Assembly (NCBI GenBank): GCA_947632235.1
Contig: CANROO010000002.1
Span: 1-43,099 of the forward strand
Direction of reading: 5' to 3'
Source of the DNA: an uncultured Clostridia bacterium
Lineage (GTDB): Bacteria > Bacillota > Clostridia > Lachnospirales > CAG-274
DNA: 43,099 bases
Shown: positions 29,015 to 38,263 of the stretch, piece after piece
Layout: every line of letters begins with the position of its first letter
Numbering within the stretch: the first letter of the stretch is position 1
The notes under the pieces: generated by a model
What the model was told of the DNA's origin: nothing
Database searches by the model: none
What the model saw: only the letters and a program-made list of their open reading frames with translations
Translations under genes and position numbers: made by a program

Positions 29015-30706
29015 ATGATATTGAACGGTTCTGAAATTCTGGTTGAATGTCTTAAGGAACAGGGCGTTGATACTGTATTCGGCTATCCCGGAGGCGCTGT
29101 GCTCAATATTTACGATGCTCTCTATAAGCATCAGCACGAGATAAAGCACTATCTCACCTCTCACGAGCAGGGCGCGGCTCACGCTGCGGACGGCTATGCC
29201 CGCTCAACGGGCAAGGTGGGCGTATGTATCGCCACAAGCGGTCCCGGAGCCTGCAACCTTGTTACGGGTATAGCTACGGCTTATATGGACAGTATACCCA
29301 TAGTTGCCATAACGGGCAACGTAGGGCTTTCGCTCCTCGGCAAGGACAGCTTCCAGGAGGTAGACATAACGGGCGTTACAATGCCCATAACAAAGCACAA
29401 TTACATCGTAAAGGATGTCACTAAGCTTGCGGAGACCGTAAGAAAGGCATTCTATATCGCAAGAAAGGGTCGTCCCGGCCCCGTACTTATAGACATAACG
29501 AAGGATGTCACTGCGGCAGAGTGCGAGTATACTCCTGCAGAGCCCTATAAGATAGAAAAGAGGGTAAAGACTATCACCGATGAGGACATAAATGCGGCTA
29601 TAGAGCTTATACGCTCGTCAAAGAAGCCCTTTATGTACTGCGGCGGCGGCTGTATAAATGCGGAGGCATCGGCGGAGATAATAAAGCTTGTAGAAAGTCA
29701 GGATATGCCTGTTTCAAGCTCCGCCATGGGTCTTGGCGTTATACCCTCCGACCATCCCAACTATACGGGCATGATAGGTATGCACGGCACAAAGACTTCA
29801 AACCTTCTCACAAATGAGTGCGATCTTTTCATAGCCATGGGCGCGCGCTTCAGCGACAGAGTTGCGACCAACTTCAATAAGTTTGCGCCCAATGCTAAGG
29901 TACTGCATATAGACATAGACCCTGCAGAAATAAACAAGAACATAGTAACCACTCAGTCCGTTATAGGCGATGTAAACGAGATATGCAAGCGCCTTAACGC
30001 AGGTCTTGAAAGAATAGAGCGCAGGGAGTGGATAAGCGAGGTAGAAAAGTACAAGAAGGAATTTCCGCTCAAGTATGCCGATGACGGCAAGCTGAAGCCC
30101 CAGTACATCATGGAGAGAATAAATGCCATATGCAAGGGCGAGGAAATAATTGTTACCGAGGTAGGTCAGCATCAGATGTGGGCATGCCAGTTCATTGAGA
30201 CCAAGTACCCCAGACATTTCCTCACATCGGGCGGTCTCGGCACTATGGGCTATGGACTTGGCGCAGCTATAGGCGCAAAGGTAGCCAATCCCGACAAGGT
30301 GGTATTCAACATTGCGGGCGACGGCTGCTTCTATATGAACCATATCGAAATGGCAACCGCCGTTGCAAACGATGTGCCCATAATAGAGATAGTGATAAAC
30401 AACCATGTTCTGGGCATGGTAAGGCAGTGGCAGGATCTTTTCTATGACGCGCGCTACTCACAGACCAATCTGGACAAGGCTACGGACTTCATAAAGCTCG
30501 GCGAGGCTTACAAGGCAGTTACATTCAATGTTACAAAGCCCGAGGAAGTGGACGATGCCATAAAGCAGGCAATAGCGGCCAATAAGCCTGCACTCATTGT
30601 ATGCGAGATAGACAGGGATGAAAAGGTATTCCCCATGATACCCGCAGGCAAGAGCAGTGAGGATATGATAACCTTCGATGACTACGAAACAATGCAGAAT
30701 GGCTGA
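29015..30706 (+). CDS. ilvB: Acetolactate synthase large subunit
   Basis: 563 aa; GSEILVECLKEQGVDTVFGYPGGAVLNIYDAL, TSHEQGAAHAADGYARSTGKVGVCIATSGPGA, ThDP site NIAGDGCFYMNHIEMATAVANDVPIIEIVINN. Confidence 0.97.
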   Translation: MILNGSEILVECLKEQGVDTVFGYPGGAVLNIYDALYKHQHEIKHYLTSHEQGAAHAADGYARSTGKVGVCIATSGPGACNLVTGIATAYMDSIPIVAITGNVGLSLLGKDSFQEVDITGVTMPITKHNYIVKDVTKLAETVRKAFYIARKGRPGPVLIDITKDVTAAECEYTPAEPYKIEKRVKTITDEDINAAIELIRSSKKPFMYCGGGCINAEASAEIIKLVESQDMPVSSSAMGLGVIPSDHPNYTGMIGMHGTKTSNLLTNECDLFIAMGARFSDRVATNFNKFAPNAKVLHIDIDPAEINKNIVTTQSVIGDVNEICKRLNAGLERIERREWISEVEKYKKEFPLKYADDGKLKPQYIMERINAICKGEEIIVTEVGQHQMWACQFIETKYPRHFLTSGGLGTMGYGLGAAIGAKVANPDKVVFNIAGDGCFYMNHIEMATAVANDVPIIEIVINNHVLGMVRQWQDLFYDARYSQTNLDKATDFIKLGEAYKAVTFNVTKPEEVDDAIKQAIAANKPALIVCEIDRDEKVFPMIPAGKSSEDMITFDDYETMQNG

Positions 30707-30710
30707 AAAT

Positions 30711-30738
30711 AAAAAACCGCACATTGTGCGGTTTTTTT
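30711..30738. terminator. Bidirectional terminator
   Basis: AAACCGCAC ATT GTGCGGTTTTTTT between convergent genes. Confidence 0.88.
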
Positions 30739-31888
30739 AATATCCGAATACTTCTTTAGCCTTTTTCATCTTTTCTATTACCTCCACCTCGAAGGGGCAG
30801 TTTCTCTCGCAGCTGCCGCAGGCTATACACTCGCCTGCATGGTGAGGAAGAAGCTTATAATGCTCGCGCACCGTTTCGGGTACTCCGCCCTGTGCTATGG
30901 CGAGATTGAGATATTTATTCACATCAGCCACATTTATTCCCACGGGGCAGGGCGCGCAGTGTCCGCAGTACATACAGTTGCCCTTGAACTTGAATTTCTC
31001 CATACGCGAAAGCACGGAGGAATAGTCCTTCTGCTCCCTTGACGCGCCGTAGTAGCCTGCAAGCCTTTCCATTTCCTCCTCGGAATGACAGCCTGCCATA
31101 ACAGAAGCTACGGCAGGTCTTGTGAGGCAGTATTCAAGGCATTGGTATTCGTTGAAAGCCACGCCGAAGGGCGAATACTCCTCGCTCAGCATATCGCCGC
31201 CGCCAAAGGCCTTCATAACATCTATAGCCACATTTTCCCTCGCGCACAGCTCATAGAGCCTTGTCCTCATGGGGTCGGCATTTACAAAGCCCTGCTTGTA
31301 GTTTTCGGGCTCAAAAAGGTCGTCCACATTCTCTGTGGGCGGCTGCATATCATAGGCGGCGTTCACGGAGAACATGAGCACGTCTATAAGCCCCGTTTCC
31401 ACTGCCTTTATGGCTGTTACGGGATTGTGAGAGCTCATGCCTACAGCCCTTATGACGCCCTTTTGCTTAAGGTCTGTGCAGTATTTTATTATATCTCCGC
31501 CGAGCACCTCGTCAAGGTCGGACACACTGTCAACATAGTGTATCATGCCTATGTCTATGTAGTCCGTGCCCAGCCTTTTAAGCTGGTCCTCAAAGGCTCT
31601 TTTTGTCTTTGATATGTCGCGCGACCTTAGATACTGACCGTTTTCCCAGGTGGAGCATATATGCCCCTGGAGGACTATTTTGTCCCTTCTGCCCTTTATG
31701 GCTGCGCCGAAATTATCCCTGAACGACGGATCCGAGGTGTACATATCTATGAAGTTTATGCCCAGCTCAAACGCCTTATTCGTCATTGAAGCATATTGCT
31801 CTCTGCTTTTGCCTATGAAGCCCTCACAGCCCAGAGCGATCTCGCTAACCTTTATATTATTACATCTTTTCAGTTCTCTGTATTCCAT
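30737..31888 (-). CDS. Aldo/keto reductase with C-terminal 4Fe-4S domain
   Basis: 383 aa; FELGINFIDMYTSD, DYIDIGMIHYVDS, C-terminal CMYCGHCAPCPVGINV and CIACGSCERNCPFEVEV. Confidence 0.92.
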   Translation of the reverse strand: MEYRELKRCNNIKVSEIALGCEGFIGKSREQYASMTNKAFELGINFIDMYTSDPSFRDNFGAAIKGRRDKIVLQGHICSTWENGQYLRSRDISKTKRAFEDQLKRLGTDYIDIGMIHYVDSVSDLDEVLGGDIIKYCTDLKQKGVIRAVGMSSHNPVTAIKAVETGLIDVLMFSVNAAYDMQPPTENVDDLFEPENYKQGFVNADPMRTRLYELCARENVAIDVMKAFGGGDMLSEEYSPFGVAFNEYQCLEYCLTRPAVASVMAGCHSEEEMERLAGYYGASREQKDYSSVLSRMEKFKFKGNCMYCGHCAPCPVGINVADVNKYLNLAIAQGGVPETVREHYKLLPHHAGECIACGSCERNCPFEVEVIEKMKKAKEVFGY

Positions 31889-31905
31889 AAAAACCTCCGT
31901 TTGTA

Positions 31906-33132
31906 TCAGAGCTTTATATCCGAAAGCGGAATGCCGTTTTCAAGAGCTATCCTTTCAAGCTCGTCATATTCCGCCTTGGTCTTTACAATGCCGTAACCGC
32001 TTGACCTTTTGGCTTTTACGGCGCCGTAATTCGTATCTATATTCACAAACTCTCTTTTGAGGGTGTATCTTGCCGTCATATTTTCCCTTATGCCTATTGT
32101 GGAGGTGTGCTTGAATATCACCTTAAGCATTTCCTCTCTCTTGTCCTCGGGGCAGATGACGGTCAGGAGTATGCCGGGGCGGTTTTTCTTCATGCCCACG
32201 GGAGTTGTGAACACCTCCAGGGCGCCCGCTTCAAATATCCTGTTCACGGCAAAGCCCACAGCCTCGCCCGTCATGTCGTCAATGTTGCATATAAGCTCTG
32301 CCACTCTTTCGCGCTCGTCGTCCGTTTCGCCCAGAAATACTCTCACGCAGTTTGCGCAGTCAAAGTCCTTTGCGCCCATGCCGTAGCCCGTGTTTTCCAC
32401 CTGCATTATTGGCATTGACGAAAACTTGTCCGCAAAGTGCTTCAAAAGCGCCGCGCCCGTAGGAGTACACAGCTCGCCCTCTATGTCGTTGCTGTATATG
32501 GGTATACCTCTTAAAATATGCGCCGTTGCAGGAGCCGGAACGGGCAGTATGCCGTGAGCGCACTCCACCTGTCCTCTGCCCGTATTTATGGGCGAGGCTA
32601 TTATCCTTTCAACGCCGAGCTCATTTATGAGCATACAAACGCCCGTAATATCGGCTATGGCGTCCATTGTGCCCACCTCGTGAAAATGAATATCATCTAT
32701 ATCACAGTTGTGCGCCCTTGCTTCTGCGCCTGCAATAAGCGCGTATACATCGAGTATATCTCTCTCGACCTTTTCATTGAGCTTAAGCCCCGTTATTATT
32801 TCCTCTATATCCGCAAGGCTCCTGTGTGAATGGCGGTGATGATGCTCATGGTGCTCATGGTGCTCGTGATGCTCATGATGATGTTCATGATGGTGGTGAT
32901 GCTCGTGATGATGCATAAACTCGCCTTCATCTATGCCGTTAACGCTCACGCTCACATGTGTGCCCGTTATTCCGCACTTAACAGCCTTTTCCATGCTGAC
33001 ATTTACTCCGGGTATACCCAGAGAATTGAGCCTTTCAATGAACTTATCCGGTTCGGGACAAAGCTCCAGAAGAGCGGACATGAGCATATCGCCTGCCGCT
33101 CCCATATTACACTCGATGTATAAAGTTTTCAT
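31906..33132 (-). CDS. larC: Nickel pincer cofactor biosynthesis protein LarC (DUF111)
   Basis: Start MKTLYIECNMGAAGDMLMSALLELCPEPDKF at 33132; His/Glu-rich metal-binding loop HHEHHHHHEHHHEHHEHHEHHEHHH; HFHEVGTMDAIADITG, CTPTGAALLKHF. Confidence 0.94.
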   Translation of the reverse strand: MKTLYIECNMGAAGDMLMSALLELCPEPDKFIERLNSLGIPGVNVSMEKAVKCGITGTHVSVSVNGIDEGEFMHHHEHHHHHEHHHEHHEHHEHHEHHHRHSHRSLADIEEIITGLKLNEKVERDILDVYALIAGAEARAHNCDIDDIHFHEVGTMDAIADITGVCMLINELGVERIIASPINTGRGQVECAHGILPVPAPATAHILRGIPIYSNDIEGELCTPTGAALLKHFADKFSSMPIMQVENTGYGMGAKDFDCANCVRVFLGETDDERERVAELICNIDDMTGEAVGFAVNRIFEAGALEVFTTPVGMKKNRPGILLTVICPEDKREEMLKVIFKHTSTIGIRENMTARYTLKREFVNIDTNYGAVKAKRSSGYGIVKTKAEYDELERIALENGIPLSDIKL

Positions 33133-33890
33133 TATTGTTTTCCTCCCCTGTGATTTATCATGCTTGCGGTATATGCCGCGCCGAAGCCGTTGTCGATATT
33201 TACAACGCTCACTCCGCTTGCGCATGAATTGAGCATTGACAAAAGAGCCGAAACGCCTCCGAATGATGCGCCGTAGCCCACGCTTGTGGGAACGGCAATT
33301 ACGGGACAGTCCGCCAGACCGCCCACAACGCTTGCCAGAGCGCCCTCCATGCCTGCTATGGCTATTATAACGCTTGCGCTCATTATGTCCTTTGAATGTG
33401 CCAGAAGCCTGTGTATGCCTGCAACGCCCACATCATAAAGCCTACTGACATTGTTGCCGAGCGCCTCGCAGGTGACAGCCGCCTCCTCGGCAACGGGCAT
33501 ATCGCTCGTGCCTGCGCTGACTATGAGTATTGTACCCTCTGTGTCGGGCTTGGGCATTTCGCCTGCTATGGCTATCCTGCCCATTTCGCAGTATTTGATG
33601 TCTATGCGTTTTTTAACATAGTCCGCAGCCTCGGCTGAAAGCCTTGTTATAAGCACTGTTTTCTGTCCCTTGCTCATAAGGCTTTCGGTTATTTTTGTTA
33701 TCTGCTCGGGCGTCTTGCCTGCGCCGTATATAACCTCGCCTGCGCCCTGCCTTAATGCCCTGTGGTTGTCGGTCTTGGCAAAGCCCAGATCGTCAAAGGG
33801 CTCCGTCCTGAATTTCAGCTCGGCCTCCTCGGGGCTTATAACGCCGTCTGCAACATTTTTAAGAAGTGTTTTCAATTCATTTTTGTCCAT
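33132..33890 (-). CDS. larB: Nickel pincer cofactor biosynthesis protein LarB (AIR carboxylase-like)
   Basis: 252 aa; FAKTDNHRALRQGAGEVIYGAGKTPEQI, AGTSDMPVAEEAAVTCEALG, GMEGALASVVGGLADCPVIAVPTSVGYGASFGG; overlaps larC start. Confidence 0.94.
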   Translation of the reverse strand: MDKNELKTLLKNVADGVISPEEAELKFRTEPFDDLGFAKTDNHRALRQGAGEVIYGAGKTPEQITKITESLMSKGQKTVLITRLSAEAADYVKKRIDIKYCEMGRIAIAGEMPKPDTEGTILIVSAGTSDMPVAEEAAVTCEALGNNVSRLYDVGVAGIHRLLAHSKDIMSASVIIAIAGMEGALASVVGGLADCPVIAVPTSVGYGASFGGVSALLSMLNSCASGVSVVNIDNGFGAAYTASMINHRGGKQ

Positions 33891-33925
33891 AGCTTCACCT
33901 CTTATAACAAGAAATCATTAAAAGC

Positions 33926-33944
33926 GGGAGACCACAGGTCTCCC
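33926..33944. terminator. Left copy of duplicated hairpin flanking element copy 1
   Basis: GGGAGACC ACA GGTCTCCC; 16/18 similar to 34093-34110. Confidence 0.5.
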
Positions 33945-33945
33945 C

Positions 33946-34092
33946 CAAACTGTCGAAAAATTCAAAAAAATGTTATATACGGGCGAGCAATGCTCGCCCC
34001 TACAAACCACAATGTGAGCTAATCACTCGTAGGGGCGAGCATTGCTCGCCCGCTGAATTTTATACAATAAGATGTTTATCAATACGCAACAG
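33946..34092. repeat. MITE-like/REP-like non-coding element, copy 1
   Basis: 24-bp perfect inverted repeats CGGGCGAGCAATGCTCGCCCCTAC (33980-34003) and GTAGGGGCGAGCATTGCTCGCCCG (34029-34052), each itself palindromic; near-identical to 41682-41833. Confidence 0.82.
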
Positions 34093-34126
34093 AAGACCGC
34101 AGGTCTCCCCTTGTAATTTTTCCGTG

Positions 34127-34438
34127 TTATTTTTTTGACAATGCATTCTTTATCACATTTTCGGGGTCCTTTACAAAAAGGACTATGAGCCATATCACAA
34201 GTCCCAGAGCCGTAACGGAGAGCCCGAGAAATGCATCGTTGAGCATATCATACGGAGCAGGGGTAAAAAATTCCGCTCCAAGCTCTATGTATTCAAACAC
34301 GGCGTCGACAAGCCACATGAGCGATGCGCCCCAGAACATGAGCGAAAGCACGCTGAGCATTTTTTTGCCGTCACGGTCCTTGAAATACCATAACACGGTT
34401 GAAATGACAGCCGAAAAAACAGTGATAAGAAGCGTCAT
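34127..34438 (-). CDS. Small membrane protein of unknown function
   Basis: 103 aa, three hydrophobic segments, MLSVLSLMFWGASLMWLVDAVFEY; directly downstream of a related gene. Confidence 0.7.
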   Translation of the reverse strand: MTLLITVFSAVISTVLWYFKDRDGKKMLSVLSLMFWGASLMWLVDAVFEYIELGAEFFTPAPYDMLNDAFLGLSVTALGLVIWLIVLFVKDPENVIKNALSKK

Positions 34439-34439
34439 T

Positions 34440-34805
34440 TTATGCCTCCTGCTTTTCGTTTGATGTTCTTTTCTCCACAGCGCTCACTATTGCCGTGCCT
34501 GCCGCCCATACAGCTGTCACCAAAACAGCCATGGCCGTGCCTGCCGATGCCATTTCGTGGAGCATTTCAGCCCTTGAAACGGAGTCGATGGCGTTTGTAA
34601 GGAAGGGGAAGAAGGGTACTACCTCGCCGTGCCACATGTGCTCGAAGGCAAGGAGAGCGGAGCCTCCCCATAACATAGTGTTGAGATATTTAAGCTTGGA
34701 TGCAAAGCCTGTCTTTACCTCGGTCTTGTCTTCCTTTTTCTTGACAGCCTTTGTTACAACGGTCGTTACTACAGCCTCTGCCGCAGGTACTATAAAACAT
34801 GCCAT
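34440..34805 (-). CDS. Small membrane protein of unknown function, related to downstream gene
   Basis: Start MACFIVPAAEAVVTTVVTKAVKKK at 34805 with GGAGG; KYLNTMLWGGSALLAFEHMWHGE. Confidence 0.75.
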   Translation of the reverse strand: MACFIVPAAEAVVTTVVTKAVKKKEDKTEVKTGFASKLKYLNTMLWGGSALLAFEHMWHGEVVPFFPFLTNAIDSVSRAEMLHEMASAGTAMAVLVTAVWAAGTAIVSAVEKRTSNEKQEA

Positions 34806-35007
34806 AATGTATACCTCCTGTTTTTTAGTATTATAACATATCCGCGCATATTTGTAAATATGCCATGTGTGCAATAAATGCGGAAACGCCGAATTTTCCT
34901 AAAAAGAGGGGAGGAAAAATGAAATCACGGCGCTTCCGATTTATGTACACTTTCAGTATAAGCCCTAGAGTAGACTCAAAGTCAATAGCCTATTTATTAA
35001 AATTTCG

Positions 35008-36159
35008 TTAATAATTTCCTATGAGATTTTTTATTTCCTGCTCCGTGGTGGAGGCATTGCAGGCAAAGCCGTCCTTTACATCGCTGTCGGGCAGTATGGA
35101 TCTTATGTCCTCTACGCTTCTGCCAAGACCCGAGCCCATATGTGTGCAGAACGGTATTATTGTTTTTCCGCTAAGGTCATTGTTTTCAATAAATGTAAAC
35201 ATCGCCATGGGCATTGTTTCAAGCCATATGGGATAGCCAATATATATTGTGTCGTAATATGCCAGATTTTTTATATTGGTCTTAAGCTCGGGGCGTGCGT
35301 TTGCTATCTTTTCCTTCTGCGCCATTTCCATGAGCATATTGTAGTCGGACGGGTAGGGCAGTACGGTCTCAAGCCTTATTACATCTCCGCCCGTCAGCCT
35401 GCCTATTATCTCGGCTATCCTCTGCGTAGTGCCCGTCTTTGAAAAATAGAGCACCAGAGTACCGCTCTTGGGAGCATTGGGATTTATTACGGGACCCGGA
35501 CCGAATATGAGCTTGTCCCTGAGCGGAACGGAGCTTGTTGTGACCTCCGATGCAGGTTCTTTAACGGTCGCAGGCTGTGTCGTCATTACCGCAGGAGGCT
35601 GTGCCGCCTTCACGGTTTGCGGTTCTGTCGCCTTCACGGCCGGAGGCTGTGTGACGGTCGGACCGGCAACGGGCTTTGCCGTAGTAGGCTCTGCAGCGGT
35701 GTCGGAGCTTCCGTTTGTGACGGTCACTGTCTTTCTGTTTGCATTCCATATTACGCGGTAGCCGAAGCCTTCGGCTATAAACCTTGCAGGAAGCAGAGTT
35801 CTGCCGTCAATTATGAGGGGCGGAGCATCCAAGTCCTTTTCCTCGCCGTTTAAGAAGGCTATAACGCTGTCTATCGTCAGCCTTATCTCGTCATTGCCGT
35901 GCTTTAAATTTACTGTCCTCGTGGCCTCGTTCCAGCCTGCCGTGCCTCCGAGAGCCTCCGCAAGACCTCTCACGGGGACATATGTCCTGCCTTCTATGGC
36001 AACGGCAGGGGTGTCCAGCTTTTTTTCCACTCCGTTGACGGTGACGGAAGCCCTGTCAAGTGTGAACATGACGGTAGTCAGATCGTCCGCATACGCAAAA
36101 GCCGACAGGAAAAGAAGCAATATTAAAAGCATAAATGCAAAAGCCATGATTTTTTTCAT
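35008..36159 (-). CDS. Secreted flavodoxin-domain protein with N-terminal CuAO_N1 (stalk) domains
   Basis: Signal peptide MKKIMAFAFMLLILLLFLSAFAYA; VEGRTYVPVRGLAEALGGTAGWNEATRTVNL and IDGRTLLPARFIAEGFGYRVIWNANRKTVTV; T/P-rich linker; flavodoxin LVLYFSKTGTTQRIAEII...YDTIYIGYPIWLETMPMAMFTFIE. Confidence 0.9.
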   Translation of the reverse strand: MKKIMAFAFMLLILLLFLSAFAYADDLTTVMFTLDRASVTVNGVEKKLDTPAVAIEGRTYVPVRGLAEALGGTAGWNEATRTVNLKHGNDEIRLTIDSVIAFLNGEEKDLDAPPLIIDGRTLLPARFIAEGFGYRVIWNANRKTVTVTNGSSDTAAEPTTAKPVAGPTVTQPPAVKATEPQTVKAAQPPAVMTTQPATVKEPASEVTTSSVPLRDKLIFGPGPVINPNAPKSGTLVLYFSKTGTTQRIAEIIGRLTGGDVIRLETVLPYPSDYNMLMEMAQKEKIANARPELKTNIKNLAYYDTIYIGYPIWLETMPMAMFTFIENNDLSGKTIIPFCTHMGSGLGRSVEDIRSILPDSDVKDGFACNASTTEQEIKNLIGNY

Positions 36160-36235
36160 GATACATACCCTCTCTTGTTCAAAAAATATTTCTTATTTAA
36201 TTATATCATATTTAAAATATTTGTACAACAAAAAT

Positions 36236-36262
36236 AAAAACGGGAAAAATCCCGTTTTTATC
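36236..36262. terminator. Terminator after pyruvate kinase (read on minus strand)
   Basis: AAAACGGGA AAAA TCCCGTTTTT. Confidence 0.75.
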
Positions 36263-36273
36263 TTTCAAAAGTT

Positions 36274-38043
36274 TTACATCTTCTTTATAAGCACCGAGCC
36301 GTCGCCCGTTCTTATTGTTACAAGTATCTTGTCGGGTATAATGGAAGCCACATCCACATCGCAGAGTATACACGGTACATTCATGACCCTTGCAAGGTCT
36401 ATTGCGTGAGTGAAGTCTATCCTGTCGTCCTCTGCGCCCACAATCAATGCGCTTGCCTTCATCATATAGGGTATAAGTCCCTTGTCGGGATTTGATGTAA
36501 CGAATATATCGCCCGTCTTGAAGTGGAGCTTAGCCTCCTCACAGCTTGTGCATATGTTGGTGTGGGCTGTGCAGTCTGCTACCTTGTTCATGCTCCTGCC
36601 CTTTATGAGGGTATCGCCTACAATGCCGACCTTTATGGAGTTGGTGGAGCCTGTTGTGCCGAGAGGCGTACCGCCCGTGAATACCATGAGCTCGCCGTTA
36701 TTTGCATGTCCGAGCTTTATTGCCTGAGCCGCTATGTCGTCAAAGAGGTCTGACATGCTCGACTGCTCAAAGCCCGTGAGCATGGGTATTGTACCCCAAA
36801 TGAGGTTTAACTGACGGCAGGTCCTCTCTATGGGAGAACAGCCCAGGATAGTGGTGCCGGGTCTGTACTTTGAAACCTCTTTTACGGCTCTGCCCGAAAG
36901 AGTGATGGTAGAAATAAGGGCTGCGTTCAGGTCGTTTGCCGTAGTGCATGCCGAGTGGCTCACAGCGCTTGTTATATTTCTTACGCTGAGGCTCTTTGAA
37001 AATGCCTTGTTGAATCTTTCGGCATAGTTTATGGAGGACTCTATCTTTCTGGCAATTCTGTCCATGGCCTTTACAGCCTCTACGGGATAGTTGCCCTGTG
37101 CAGTCTCGCCCGAGAGCATTATTGCGTCCGTATGGTCGAATATGGCATTTGCAACATCGTTTACCTCGGCTCTTGTGGGTCTGGGATTTTCTATCATGGA
37201 GTTGAGCATCTGTGTAGCCGTTATAACGGGCTTGCCCTTTTCAACGCACTTGTCGATGAGCATCTTCTGAACAAGGGGTACCTCCTCAAAGGGTATCTCA
37301 ACGCCGAGGTCGCCTCTTGCTACCATTATGCCGTCCGTTACCTCGAGTATCTCGTCAATGTTGTCAACGCCGTCTCTGTTTTCTATCTTGGCTATGATGT
37401 GAACATCGGTTCCTCCGCAGTCCTCGAGCACGCGCCTTATTTCAAGCACGTCTCTTGCGGTGCGTATGAATGAGGCTGCGATATAGTCTATGCCTACGCT
37501 CACGCCGAACTTTATATCATCTATATCCTTATCGGTGAGGGCAGGGAGATTGAGGTGGACATTGGGAAGGTTAACGCCCTTCTTTGTGCCTAAAATGCCC
37601 GAATTGATAACGGTACATATTACATCATTGCCCTTTATCTCGTTTACTCTGAGCTCTATAAGTCCGTCATCTATAAGCACGGTTGAGCCCACATTGAGAT
37701 CCTTTGTTATGTCCTCATATGTTACGGCGACCCTTGTTTCATCTCCTACTATGTCATCCGTTGTGAGCGTGAAGGTCTGTCCCGTCTTGAGCTGTACCTT
37801 TTTGCCGTCCTTCAGACCCTTTGTCCTTATCTCGGGACCCTTTGTGTCGAGTATGATGGGTATGAAGGCATTGAGCTCGGCTCTTGCCTGCTTGAGGTTG
37901 GCTATCCTGGTGCCGTGCTCCTCATGATCGCCATGAGAAAAATTGAGTCTGGCAGCGCTTATGCCTGCCTCTATGAGCGCCTTTATCTCCTCTACGGAGT
38001 TGGATGCGGGACCAAGTGTTGAAACGATTTTTGTTTTACGCAT
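36274..38043 (-). CDS. pyk: Pyruvate kinase with C-terminal extra domain
   Basis: 589 aa; MRKTKIVSTLGPASNSVEEIKALIEAG, MVARGDLGVEIPFEEVPLVQK, MLSGETAQGNYPVEAV. Confidence 0.97.
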   Translation of the reverse strand: MRKTKIVSTLGPASNSVEEIKALIEAGISAARLNFSHGDHEEHGTRIANLKQARAELNAFIPIILDTKGPEIRTKGLKDGKKVQLKTGQTFTLTTDDIVGDETRVAVTYEDITKDLNVGSTVLIDDGLIELRVNEIKGNDVICTVINSGILGTKKGVNLPNVHLNLPALTDKDIDDIKFGVSVGIDYIAASFIRTARDVLEIRRVLEDCGGTDVHIIAKIENRDGVDNIDEILEVTDGIMVARGDLGVEIPFEEVPLVQKMLIDKCVEKGKPVITATQMLNSMIENPRPTRAEVNDVANAIFDHTDAIMLSGETAQGNYPVEAVKAMDRIARKIESSINYAERFNKAFSKSLSVRNITSAVSHSACTTANDLNAALISTITLSGRAVKEVSKYRPGTTILGCSPIERTCRQLNLIWGTIPMLTGFEQSSMSDLFDDIAAQAIKLGHANNGELMVFTGGTPLGTTGSTNSIKVGIVGDTLIKGRSMNKVADCTAHTNICTSCEEAKLHFKTGDIFVTSNPDKGLIPYMMKASALIVGAEDDRIDFTHAIDLARVMNVPCILCDVDVASIIPDKILVTIRTGDGSVLIKKM

Positions 38044-38263
38044 AAATATCTTCTCCTTTTTTATTATTCACGACAGTTCTATTACTGATATTTTAACATA
38101 TACCAATATAAATTTCTACACTTTTTTTATGTTTTTACAAAATTTATACCTGTATATATTTTTTGTTATATAATCAAATTTTAATCAAATTCTTATTTTG
38201 GGTTAAAGCTTATCTAATTTTGAGGCATTAAAGTATTTATCATGACGAAAGGGAGATGATGAA

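Noticed and set aside
33670-34022. Small plus-strand ORFs opposite larB running into the repeat
   Set aside because: Antisense to larB and ending within a non-coding element; no coding evidence.
33946-34110. Possible CRISPR array from GGGCGAGC repeats
   Set aside because: Only two inverted palindromic arms, no regularly spaced direct repeats with unique spacers and no cas genes.
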